Positions 16,140-23,579 of a stretch of DNA of 26,294 bases are shown piece after piece (position 1 is the stretch's first letter; every line of letters begins with the position of its first letter). The notes below the pieces were generated by a model. It saw only the letters and a program-made list of their open reading frames with translations, was not told where the DNA came from and made no database searches. The DNA comes from an uncultured Collinsella sp. (GTDB lineage Bacteria; Actinomycetota; Coriobacteriia; Coriobacteriales; Coriobacteriaceae): the NCBI GenBank assembly GCA_958437495.1, contig CAUBOH010000022.1:1-26294 (forward strand), read 5' to 3'. Made by a program: the position numbers and the translations under genes.

Positions 16140-16166
16140 AGTATAGCGCAGCTAGGTGCGGTGCAA
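16140..16166 (-). promoter_or_regulatory. galE promoter
   Basis: On the minus strand, TTGCAC (16166-16161), a 15-nt spacer and TATACT (16145-16140), about 38 nt before the galE start. The -10 is good; the spacer is short. Confidence 0.5.
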
Positions 16167-16298
16167 CTGTTTGACACAATGAAGGGCAGAGCAACGATGC
16201 TAACGTACTCATAGGACGGGAATGCATAACGGTTCATGGTAGTTCCAGGCTGTGCGCATGCCGCCGGCCGTGCGGTTTTCTGCCGTTCGTGGAAATCG

Positions 16299-16326
16299 TT
16301 GGGATGCGTCGGATGTACGGTAATAT
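16299..16326 (+). promoter_or_regulatory. promoter of the cell-wall hydrolase gene
   Basis: TTGGGA (16299-16304), a 16-nt spacer and TAATAT (16321-16326), ending 45 nt before the ATG. The rest of the 269-nt divergent gap to galE shows nothing else clear. Confidence 0.5.
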
Positions 16327-16371
16327 GTATGTCTTGAGCGACATATAAACAAAACATGTAACGGAGTACAT

Positions 16372-17577
16372 ATGTCACCAAACAGCGATTCCATCTTCAC
16401 TCAGGAGCTCTCGCGCCGCACCGCCCTCAAGGCCCTGTTCGGCGCCGCTTCTGCTGCAGTTCTTTTTGGCCTGCCTGCCCGCGCCCATGCTGCCGAGGCC
16501 AGCCAGGAAACCACCGACAAGCTGAATGCCGCCCAGGCCCAGCTCGACGAGGTTCAGGCCCAGCTTGATAGCATCGCCAACGAGTACGCGGCGCTCGCTA
16601 ACAAGAACGCTCAGACGCTCAACGACATCGAGGGCGTTCAGGGTCAGATCGACGACACCCAGGAGCAGATCGACACCAAGAAGTCGGAGCTCAAGAAGAA
16701 GCGTAACGAGCTTTCCGATCGCGTGGCGGCAAGCTACAAGTCGGGCGGCACCAATGTCCTGTCGTTGCTGCTCGCTTCTGGTTCGTTTGAGGAGCTCGTC
16801 GCCAACGCGCATTACGTCGAGAAGATCAACAAGAGCGACCGTGACGCCATCGAGGACATCCAGACCATCCAGAAAGAGCTCGATACGCAGAAGTCCGAGC
16901 TTGAGTCGCAAAAAGCCGACTTGGAGAAGCTCAAGGACCAGCAGACTGCTCAGATGCAGGACATGCAGGCCAAGCAGCAGGAGGTCCAGACGGTTCTGAA
17001 CGGCCTCTCCGACGATGTCAAGGAGCTCATGGCCCAGCGCGATTCCGAGATTCTTGCTGCCGCTCAGGCCGAGGAGGCTGCCAAGAAGGCTGCCGCTGCC
17101 GCGGCTGCCGCGAACAAGAACAATTCCTACTCGGGTGGTTCAAGCTCGGGTGGCGGATCGTATGCCGGCGGTACCCCGCAGCAGAATGCCGGCTCGGGCA
17201 AGCAGCAGGCCGTCGTCAACGCGTGCTACTCCACGCCCTCGCCTGGTCAGAACTGGTGCGCGGCGTGGGTCTCCAACGTCTTCCGCAACGCCGGCGTTGG
17301 TTACTTTGGCGGTAACGCGTGCGATATGTTTAACGCTTGGTGCTATAGCTCCGATCGTTCGGCGCTGCAGGTGGGCATGATTGTTGCCGACTCATCGCAT
17401 AGCGGTACCGGCATGCCGGGTCTGATCTATGGCCACGTGGGCATCTACGTTGGCGGCGGCATCGTTATGAGTAACGAGGGCGCCATCACGTCGAGGTCGC
17501 TTGACTCGTTCATTGGGTTCTACGGCACTGGCTCTGGCGTGCGCTGGGGCTGGCTTGGCGGTATTGCGCTGTCGTAA
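16372..17577 (+). CDS. exported coiled-coil cell-wall hydrolase (CHAP/NlpC-P60-like)
   Basis: A 401-residue secreted protein. The signal peptide has a twin-arginine-like LSRRTALKALFG (residues 13-24) and a likely cut after AHA (about 40). Residues about 45-240 are a long coiled coil, with a hinge around SYKSGGTNVLSLLLASGSFEEL as in PcsB/RipA-type proteins. An Ala/Lys segment and a Gly/Ser-rich linker follow (about 245-275). The C-terminal domain has the catalytic Cys in NWCAAWVSN (C296) and His in YGHVGIYVGGG (H355), pointing to a CHAP or NlpC/P60-type peptidase that cuts peptidoglycan cross-links, probably in daughter-cell separation. The ribosome-binding site is GGAG, 5 nt before the ATG. 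Confidence 0.9.
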   Translation: MSPNSDSIFTQELSRRTALKALFGAASAAVLFGLPARAHAAEASQETTDKLNAAQAQLDEVQAQLDSIANEYAALANKNAQTLNDIEGVQGQIDDTQEQIDTKKSELKKKRNELSDRVAASYKSGGTNVLSLLLASGSFEELVANAHYVEKINKSDRDAIEDIQTIQKELDTQKSELESQKADLEKLKDQQTAQMQDMQAKQQEVQTVLNGLSDDVKELMAQRDSEILAAAQAEEAAKKAAAAAAAANKNNSYSGGSSSGGGSYAGGTPQQNAGSGKQQAVVNACYSTPSPGQNWCAAWVSNVFRNAGVGYFGGNACDMFNAWCYSSDRSALQVGMIVADSSHSGTGMPGLIYGHVGIYVGGGIVMSNEGAITSRSLDSFIGFYGTGSGVRWGWLGGIALS

Positions 17578-17586
17578 CGATAAGTT

Positions 17587-17717
17587 GGGCCGGGACAGTC
17601 CGAGAGGCATAAGGTTGCCTGCTCGGACAGTCCTGCTCGCGCGGAGAGCACATTAAGTGCTCTCCGGCTCGTGCGGAACTCGCGATCAACCTTATGCCTC
17701 TCGGACTGTCCCGGCCC
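17587..17717. repeat. perfect 31-bp inverted repeat with GGGCCGGG end, enclosing an inner hairpin
   Basis: The left arm (17587-17617) and right arm (17687-17717) are perfectly complementary over 31 nt. The arms begin GGGCCGGGACAGTCC and end in TAAGGTTG at the inside. The 69-nt interior holds its own hairpin, GGAGAGCAC / GTGCTCTCC (17643-17651 with 17657-17665). No T run follows, so it is not a standard terminator; the true terminator lies further downstream at 17770. I see no clear target-site duplication. Confidence 0.9.
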
Positions 17718-17769
17718 TCTCGGGCTCGGGGCGCGACGTACCGGACTGGTTGTCTGAAATAAAGAAAGT

Positions 17770-17799
17770 GAAGGCCCCTTTCGGGGCCTTCTTTTTTAT
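17770..17799. terminator. bidirectional terminator between the hydrolase gene and murB
   Basis: A 9-bp perfect stem GAAGGCCCC / GGGGCCTTC (17770-17778 with 17783-17791, loop TTTC). It is followed by TTTTTT on the plus strand and, on the minus strand, by a T-rich stretch after murB. Confidence 0.88.
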
Positions 17800-18758
17800 A
17801 AGAATTCGCCTACTCGGTGGACTTCGGGTTCTAGGTCTACGCCGAATTGGTCTTTGACTTTGGCTTGGATGTTGCGGATGAGTTCGTCGACGTCGGCGGC
17901 GGTGGCGTGGTTGGCGTTGACGATGAAGCCGCAGTGTTTTTCGCTCACCTGGGCGCCGCCGACGGCGTGGCCGCGCAGGCCGGCGTCCATGATGAGCTTG
18001 CCGGCAAAGTGGCCTTCGGGGCGCTTGAAGGTGGAGCCGGCGCTCGGCATGTCGAGCGGCTGCTTGTCTTCGCGGCGCTGGCGGTAGTCGTCCATGTCGG
18101 CCTTGATCATCGCGGCGTTACCCGGGGCGAGATTGAAAGTGGCCGAAAGCACGATAAAGCCGTCGTCGGCGATGCGGCTCTTGCGGTAACCCAGGTTGAG
18201 CTCATCGACATCGAACTCGATGATATTGCCGCTGCCGCGGGTGCCATCGTCGAGCATGCGGGCGGGCTTGTAGACGCGTACAGATTCCAGCACATCGGCC
18301 ATGCAGGCACCGTAGGCGCCGGCGTTCATGTAGCAGGCGCCGCCGACCGATCCGGGGATACCCGAGATGGGCTCCATACCGGTGAGACCGGCCTCGGCTG
18401 CCGCCGCGGCGACATCGGAAAGCAAGGCGCCGGCTGCCGCCGTGACGTGCGTGCCGTTGACCGTAATGTCGGAGAGGCCCTTGCCCAGCGCTACGACGAC
18501 GCCGCGGATGCCCTTGTCACCGACGAGCAAGTCGGAGCCGTTGCCCACGATGGTGAGCGGCAGATCGCAACGATAGCAGGTATCGAGCGTGGCGACGAGG
18601 CCCTGCTCGGTGTCGGGCGTGACAAAGACATCGGCCGGGCCGCCGATCTTAAACGTGGTGTGCTCGCGCATGGGCTCGCTCATGAGTACGTTGTCCTCGC
18701 CGGCAACGCCGGCGAGCGCGCAGAGCAGGTCCTCGTTAAAAAAGTCGTTCTCGTGCAT
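17796..18758 (-). CDS. murB: UDP-N-acetylenolpyruvoylglucosamine reductase
   Basis: A 320-residue FAD-dependent cytoplasmic enzyme that makes UDP-MurNAc, the second committed step of peptidoglycan precursor synthesis. It has the FAD-binding HTTFKIGGPAD and VGNGSDLLV, MEPISGIPGSVGGACYMNAGAYG, YRKSRIAD, the proton donor serine in PSAGSTFKRP, and the C-terminal glutamate in LEPEVHRVGEF. ATG 18758 follows AAGGCGGA; upstream in-frame residues have no homology. A plausible minus-strand -10 (TATATT) lies near 18808-18803. Confidence 0.95.
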   Translation of the reverse strand: MHENDFFNEDLLCALAGVAGEDNVLMSEPMREHTTFKIGGPADVFVTPDTEQGLVATLDTCYRCDLPLTIVGNGSDLLVGDKGIRGVVVALGKGLSDITVNGTHVTAAAGALLSDVAAAAAEAGLTGMEPISGIPGSVGGACYMNAGAYGACMADVLESVRVYKPARMLDDGTRGSGNIIEFDVDELNLGYRKSRIADDGFIVLSATFNLAPGNAAMIKADMDDYRQRREDKQPLDMPSAGSTFKRPEGHFAGKLIMDAGLRGHAVGGAQVSEKHCGFIVNANHATAADVDELIRNIQAKVKDQFGVDLEPEVHRVGEFL

Positions 18759-18900
18759 ACGAATATCCGCCTTTTGGTGGTTGTTGTCATCAATCGATTG
18801 CAATATACCCCACCTGGACGGATTTGGTGCGCTGGCGGCGATAAAACAGCCGTCCACCGGATTGGTAAAGTGTTTATCACCGAGGTAGAGGGGCAGTCGC

Positions 18901-18906
18901 TATACT
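18901..18906 (+). promoter_or_regulatory. candidate -10 box of the LacI regulator
   Basis: TATACT, 36 nt before the ATG. No good -35 is visible at 16-18 nt. Confidence 0.4.
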
Positions 18907-18941
18907 TTCAAGAGATTGCGCGTAAACCCGGAAGGAGCGAG

Positions 18942-19970
18942 ATGGCCAACAAAGTCACCCTCAAGCAGATCGCCCAGGAGGTGGGGCTTTCCCCTTCGTC
19001 GGTCTCGCTTGTTCTCAATAATCGGCCCTGTCGCATCTCGGAAGAAAACCGCAAGCTCATCAAGGAGGTTGCGGCGCGCAACCACTATGTTCCTAACCAG
19101 ATCGCGCGCAGCCTGGTCATGCGCGAGTCGCGCACGCTGGGCCTTATCGTTCCCAATATCGAGAGCCGCTTTTTTGCCTCGCTCGCCGGCAGCTTGGAAA
19201 AGCGCTGCCGCGAGGACGGTTACGCGCTCTTTATTACCAGCTCGGGCGGAAGCGCCGATGACGATCTGGAACTGCTGCGCCAGCTGGTGACGCGCGGCGT
19301 CGACGGCGTCTTTCTGGTAGTGGGTGACGAGTTCTCCGACGATCGCGCCCTGCGCGAGGAAGTGAGCCATCTGCCCATTCCTGCCGTGATGGTCGACCGC
19401 GCCATTGAGGGCCTCGAGTGCGACAAGGTGATGTTCGACCACGAGATGGGCGGCTACATGGCTACGCGGTATCTGATTGAGCAGGGTCATCGCCGCATCG
19501 CCTGTCTGGTTAACGCGCGTCGCTCCAATACGGGCCGCAAGCGACTCGCCGGCTATGAGCGCGCGCTGCGCGAGGTGGGACTGCCCATCGACGCGCGCCT
19601 GGAGTTTGAGAGCGAGTACTACATTCCGAGCGCATACGAGGCCTCGGAGGCGGTGCTTGCAACCGATGCCACCGCCGTGTTCGCAAGCTCGGACAACATT
19701 GCCCTCGGTCTGCTCAAGCGTTTGCACGAGATGGGGAAGAGCATCCCGGGCGACATCTCGGTGGTGAGCTATGACAACTCGGCGGCTGACGTTCTCTTTG
19801 AGCCGGCGCTGACCGCGATTGAGCAGGATCCTGGTGTTCTTGCGGAGCATGCTTTTGGCTGCATGTCCAAGCGTCTTGCCGGTAGGGGCGGTAGACGTGT
19901 CGAAGAGGTCGTTCTGGAGCCGGCGCTTATCGTGAAGGGCAGTGTGCTTGACCTTACCGAATATAGCTAA
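18942..19970 (+). CDS. LacI-family transcriptional regulator
   Basis: A 342-residue regulator. The N-terminal helix-turn-helix and hinge are VTLKQIAQEVGLSPSSVSLVLNN, then YVPNQIARSL (residues 5-60). The periplasmic-binding-like effector domain follows, with LGLIVPNIESRFFASLAG, VDGVFLV, MVDRAI, GHRRIACL and the C-terminal SVVSYDN. The ATG follows a near-perfect ribosome-binding site (GGAAGGAG, 4 nt away). It is divergent from murB and no sugar gene adjoins it, so its target and ligand cannot be read from context. Confidence 0.94.
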   Translation: MANKVTLKQIAQEVGLSPSSVSLVLNNRPCRISEENRKLIKEVAARNHYVPNQIARSLVMRESRTLGLIVPNIESRFFASLAGSLEKRCREDGYALFITSSGGSADDDLELLRQLVTRGVDGVFLVVGDEFSDDRALREEVSHLPIPAVMVDRAIEGLECDKVMFDHEMGGYMATRYLIEQGHRRIACLVNARRSNTGRKRLAGYERALREVGLPIDARLEFESEYYIPSAYEASEAVLATDATAVFASSDNIALGLLKRLHEMGKSIPGDISVVSYDNSAADVLFEPALTAIEQDPGVLAEHAFGCMSKRLAGRGGRRVEEVVLEPALIVKGSVLDLTEYS

Positions 19971-20024
19971 GCGCACTTGTTTGTTTGCATAGATTGCATG
20001 CTGAGTGTCCGCTATTCGCCGACG

Positions 20025-20095
20025 GGGCCGGGTGCCTGCTTTGTTTTGAGAAGTTCGCGGAGCCCACTTCTCAAAACAAAGCAGGCACCCGGCCC
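20025..20095. repeat. perfect 30-bp inverted repeat with GGGCCGGG end
   Basis: The arms 20025-20054 and 20066-20095 are perfectly complementary over 30 nt around an 11-nt loop. They begin GGGCCGGGTGCCTGC and end in TGAGAAGT at the inside. The outer end shares GGGCCGGG with the repeat at 17587, while the inner arm sequence is unrelated. It lies 54 nt after the LacI gene and has no T run, so it is not a standard terminator. Confidence 0.9.
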
Positions 20096-20216
20096 TCGTC
20101 CGTGAACTTTTCCGCTGGGCGAGCCATAGACGCCGCGCACCGATACGGTAAAGCGGCGGCTTGAAATTGGTGCTATATTCAGCTTGAGTTGTTTAATGCT
20201 AGTACGGGAGGCTGAT

Positions 20217-20705
20217 ATGGGGCTGTTCAAGAAGAAAAACCCGCAGGATGCCTTTGATCCCGATGTGTTTACCATCACGGATACGATTTTGGACCCGCCG
20301 CGGTTTACGTTTTTGCCGGCTATCTACCAGGATGCCACGCGTCACAAGTGGGCCGTGCATCAGCGCGGCGGCGAGCCGAAAATTTTTGACTATGCGGACG
20401 TGTTGCAGTGCGAAGTAGCCGAGGCGGGCGATCCGGAGGCCGAGGAAGTGGCCTCAAAACAGGAATTTGCTCAGCGTATCCTGGCAAATCCCGCCAAGGC
20501 AGCAAAAATAAATGCTGCCAAGCGTAATATGTGTCTTGGTATGGGCGTTGTTGTGGCGGTTCAGACGGGAAAAGACGAGGTTTCCAAATTAGAGATTCCC
20601 GTTATGACCGACGAAGTCAAACGCGATTCAAGCCTATATAAGTCGTATCGGAATGTCGCCGAGAAGATTAAGGCCGAATTTGATGCCATGGGAGGGCTGG
20701 CCTAA
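20217..20705 (+). CDS. hypothetical protein, possible PH-like domain
   Basis: A 162-residue protein I do not firmly recognise. It starts with a basic MGLFKKKNPQ, has no signal peptide or membrane segment, and so is probably cytoplasmic. The middle (GEPKIFDYADVLQCEVAEAG) resembles the segment of DUF4428-type proteins in which a short strand pattern ends in an acidic residue; this is a weak impression. A hydrophobic strand (CLGMGVVVAVQTG) and a C-terminal helix with YRNVAEKIKAEF follow. The start is supported by GGGAGG 6 nt upstream; an in-frame ATG at 20184 lacks one. It sits 38 nt before the first of two GntR genes. Confidence 0.75.
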   Translation: MGLFKKKNPQDAFDPDVFTITDTILDPPRFTFLPAIYQDATRHKWAVHQRGGEPKIFDYADVLQCEVAEAGDPEAEEVASKQEFAQRILANPAKAAKINAAKRNMCLGMGVVVAVQTGKDEVSKLEIPVMTDEVKRDSSLYKSYRNVAEKIKAEFDAMGGLA

Positions 20706-20743
20706 TTTTGGCGGCATACGTTTCTGAATGAGGAGTCTGTGCG

Positions 20744-21511
20744 ATGGCAGGCGAATCTTATGCAATTCCCCCCAAAGATCGTGCTGTTGAGGGGATTCTT
20801 TGGTATATCCAGCACCATCAGCTTGCCGGCGGCGATCGCCTGCCGGCCGAGCGCGTGCTGTGCGAAGAGATCGGCGTTTCGCGTACGGCGTTGCGTGCCG
20901 GTATCACGCGGCTCATCTCGTGTGGAACGCTCGAGAGCCGTCGCGGATCGGGTACGTATGTGTGTCCTCCCAAGCCGCTGAACATCTTTCAGGAAACGTA
21001 TAACTTCTCCGATGCTGTGCGGACTGCCGGCCTGCACCCCTCTTCTCGTCTGGTTTCCACCGGGACCATCGAGGCGGATAAGACGCTTGCCGACAAGCTT
21101 GGGGTGGCTGTAGGCGCCCCTTTGCTCCGCATGCAGCGCGTTCGACTTATTGAGGGCGAGCCGGCGTCAATCGAGACGGCTCACGTTAACCTGTCCCTGT
21201 GCCCATCGCTTCCCGAGCACGATTTTGAGTGCGAGAGCCTTTACGATGTCTTGCTCAAAGAAGGTGGCGTGCGTGTTGAGCATGGACGTGAGCATATCTC
21301 CATCTCGCGTTTGAACGCCGAAGAGGCCGAGCTTCTCCAACAAGAAGAGGGAACGCCGGTGTTCTATGAGAGCACGATAGAATTTGATAAGGACATGCGT
21401 TTTGTAGAGCATTGCAAATCGGTGATTTTGCCCACAAAGTTCCGCTTTGCCGATAACGGCGAAAAGAACGGCATGAGGAGCGTGGCAGGTGAACAATGGC
21501 TGAAACAGTAG
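20744..21511 (+). CDS. GntR-family regulator with UTRA domain (first of a tandem pair)
   Basis: A 255-residue regulator. The winged helix (about residues 8-75) has LPAERVLCEEIGVSRTALRAGI and the wing SRRGSGTYV. The UTRA domain follows (about 95-240), with VGAPLLRMQRVRLIEGEPASIETAHV and FYESTIEFDKDMRFVEHCKSVI. UTRA domains bind sugar or amino-sugar phosphates. The ribosome-binding site is GAGGAG. Its last 16 nt overlap the second regulator. With the downstream operon, a role in controlling Amadori-sugar use is likely but inferred. Confidence 0.88.
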   Translation: MAGESYAIPPKDRAVEGILWYIQHHQLAGGDRLPAERVLCEEIGVSRTALRAGITRLISCGTLESRRGSGTYVCPPKPLNIFQETYNFSDAVRTAGLHPSSRLVSTGTIEADKTLADKLGVAVGAPLLRMQRVRLIEGEPASIETAHVNLSLCPSLPEHDFECESLYDVLLKEGGVRVEHGREHISISRLNAEEAELLQQEEGTPVFYESTIEFDKDMRFVEHCKSVILPTKFRFADNGEKNGMRSVAGEQWLKQ

Positions 21512-22209
21512 ATGCCACCCCGGTTTATATGCGCATTCGACGCCGCATCGAGGAGCGTATCGAGCGCGGCATATATCCCACGGGTTCCATGATTCCGTCC
21601 GAAAAAGACCTCGCCGAGGAATTTGGTACGACACGCTTGACCATCCGAAGTGCTGTCGATGAGCTGGTTCGGCGTGGGCAGATTCGACGCGTCCGCGGAA
21701 AGGGCGCGTTTGTGGCACAGAAAGTGCCCGTTGCGTACGAGCGAACAGGAGGCTTTCGCGAATCGGTTCGTGCTTCGGGTGGCGAGCCGTCCGTCCGCAT
21801 CCTCGCGCGTTCCAAGCGTTATGCGGGCCCATATTATGCCAACCTGTTTGGCATTGCCGAGGACGATTTGCTGTATTCGATTCGGCGTTTGAACTGCGTC
21901 AACGGCGACCCCGTATCGATTGAGACGGCGTTCATCCCGTGCCTGCTGTTTCCCACAATCGAAGATATTGACGTGTCGGTCTTCAGTTTGTACGAGACCT
22001 ATGAGATGTTGGGCCGAAAGCCGGTCATGGCACAGGAAAAGCTCGATATCGAAGCACTGGGCGCGCGAGATGCCGGCCTGCTTGGACTGGAGCAGGGCGA
22101 TCTTGCCTTGACGCTTGAGTGCGTGAGCTTCGATGCGAGCGGCCAGGCGATCGAGTACGTCAAGTCGTTTAACCGCGGTGATGCGGGTGGATATACCTAT
22201 ACGTACTAG
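21496..22209 (+). CDS. GntR-family regulator with UTRA domain (second of a tandem pair)
   Basis: A 237-residue regulator of the same family but clearly diverged from the first. The winged helix has IPSEKDLAEEFGTTRLTIRSAV and the wing RVRGKGAFV (about residues 10-78). The UTRA domain has IRRLNCVNGDPVSIETAFI and the C-terminal ALTLECVSFDASGQAIEYVKSF. It starts inside the previous gene with GCAGGTG as ribosome-binding site, so the two are translationally coupled. It ends 194 nt before the downstream operon. Confidence 0.9.
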   Translation: MAETVDATPVYMRIRRRIEERIERGIYPTGSMIPSEKDLAEEFGTTRLTIRSAVDELVRRGQIRRVRGKGAFVAQKVPVAYERTGGFRESVRASGGEPSVRILARSKRYAGPYYANLFGIAEDDLLYSIRRLNCVNGDPVSIETAFIPCLLFPTIEDIDVSVFSLYETYEMLGRKPVMAQEKLDIEALGARDAGLLGLEQGDLALTLECVSFDASGQAIEYVKSFNRGDAGGYTYTY

Positions 22210-22266
22210 CTGGTTTTTTTGCATAACGGGCTGAAAAGCTGACGGAATTTTGATCGTTGGGTCAGC

Positions 22267-22276
22267 TGTATATACA
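22267..22276. promoter_or_regulatory. TGTATATACA palindrome, candidate GntR operator before the SIS/PTS operon
   Basis: A perfect 10-bp palindrome in CTGTATATACAAC, of the form bound by GntR/UTRA repressors such as TreR. A 7-bp inverted repeat (AGCTGAC 22237-22243, GTCAGCT 22261-22267) overlaps its left edge. TTGATC (22250-22255) with TATACA (22271-22276) at 15-nt spacing could be the promoter, which the operator would cover. Confidence 0.5.
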
Positions 22277-22403
22277 ACCTTACAGGGCTCAAAATCGACC
22301 GTTCGCCGAAGGGAATAAATTAATCGACAAAGAGGTATCAAAAAGCCGTAACCTGTAATCGTGATTGGTATCAAATACTAATGATTTGTTGCGAGGTGAG
22401 ACG

Positions 22404-23519
22404 ATGAAGATGCTCGATTACGTTCAACTCGCCCATGTGCGTATGGGAGAGAACCTCGAGCGTTCGTCTGAGCTGGTAGCGCAGCTCGTTGATATTTTCC
22501 AATCCGGTTCTTTTGACGCGCTGCGCATTGTTGCTTCGGGTTCGTCGCGCCATGCCGCCGATTGCGCCCGCGATTACCTGCAAGATGCGCTGCAGATGCA
22601 GGTGTCCGTTGTGACGCCCGAGGCCTTCGTCGATTTTGAACACACCTATCCGCAGCATGCGCTCAACATTGCCGTTTCGCAGAGCGGCTATTCGACCAAT
22701 ACGATTGCGGCGCTCGATTACATGCGCGCACACGATATGGCTGCAGTTGCGCTCACGGCAAACGTCGAGGCACCCATCAAGGAGCACACTGACATCGTTC
22801 TTGACTACGGTGTGGGCGTCGAGTCGGTGGACTTTGTGACTCTGGGCGTCGAGGTTCTCGTTGAGTATCTGGTGCTTTTTGGTATTTACGGCGGTCAGGC
22901 GCGCGGAACGATTGACGCCAAGGGCGTTGCCCAGCGTCTTGACGACCTGCGCGAGGCTATCCATGCCAATGCCGTGATGTGCAAGACTGCCGGGGCATAT
23001 GTCCAAGACCGCATGCTCGAGCTTTCTGAGCACATGCCCGCCATGGTCGTCGGCAACGGCCCCAACTATGGCGTTGCCGAAGAGGCAGCGCTCAAGCTGA
23101 GCGAGACCATCAAGATTCCTGCCATGCATCACGAAGGCGAGGAGTTCGTCCACGGTCCCGAGATGCAGATCGTTCCGGGCTATCTGGTGTTTATTGTCGA
23201 CGATCCGCAGGGGTCGGAGCGTCTTGCGAATATCGCCGATGCGCTATCGAACGTTACGACAAAAACGGTGCTGCTCACGGCCCATCCCAGGGGTAGGGCT
23301 CACGAGGTTGCGGTGCCTCAGGTGGCTCCGCTGCTCAGCGCGATTCCCAATCTTGTGTTCTTCCAGACGATTGCGGCCATAATCGCCGAGCGTCTGAAGT
23401 CATGGGACGTGCACCCGTATCTCGATGCCGTCTCCAAGCAAATGGAGGTCAAGGCAGAGGGTTACGAAGAGTCAGTCAATGCGCTTAAGGCCAAAGCGGC
23501 TGAGTGTTACGGAATGTAA
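22404..23519 (+). CDS. double-SIS-domain sugar-phosphate isomerase/deglycase (possible glucoselysine-6-phosphate deglycase)
   Basis: A 371-residue cytoplasmic protein with two SIS domains (about 45-175 and 210-345). ASGSSRHAA and SQSGYSTNT are the sugar-phosphate-binding serine/threonine loops, as in the isomerase half of GlmS; the second domain has VVGNGPNYGVAEEAALKLSE and HHEGEEFVHGP. ATG 22404 has AGGTGAG 3 nt upstream; the open frame to 22365 lacks one. With a FrlB-like gene and a mannose-type PTS downstream, the nearest known arrangement is the Salmonella gfr operon, where two SIS deglycases act on glucoselysine- and fructoselysine-6-phosphate. That would make this the GfrE counterpart; the assignment is inferred from position. 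Confidence 0.8.
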   Translation: MKMLDYVQLAHVRMGENLERSSELVAQLVDIFQSGSFDALRIVASGSSRHAADCARDYLQDALQMQVSVVTPEAFVDFEHTYPQHALNIAVSQSGYSTNTIAALDYMRAHDMAAVALTANVEAPIKEHTDIVLDYGVGVESVDFVTLGVEVLVEYLVLFGIYGGQARGTIDAKGVAQRLDDLREAIHANAVMCKTAGAYVQDRMLELSEHMPAMVVGNGPNYGVAEEAALKLSETIKIPAMHHEGEEFVHGPEMQIVPGYLVFIVDDPQGSERLANIADALSNVTTKTVLLTAHPRGRAHEVAVPQVAPLLSAIPNLVFFQTIAAIIAERLKSWDVHPYLDAVSKQMEVKAEGYEESVNALKAKAAECYGM

Positions 23520-23579
23520 GCGGGTTTTGATGCCCGTTGGCATGGGGGATGTGGAAACAACCCCAGAAAGGAGAGACAA

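Noticed and set aside
17587..17717. Intrinsic terminator
   Set aside because: There is no T tract on either side, and a canonical terminator lies at 17770.
17847..18941. Plus-strand reading frame joined in frame to the LacI gene
   Set aside because: It is antisense to murB. The LacI start at 18942 has a strong ribosome-binding site and homology begins there.
22210..22220. Terminator after the second GntR gene (run of seven T)
   Set aside because: No stable GC-rich stem precedes the T run.
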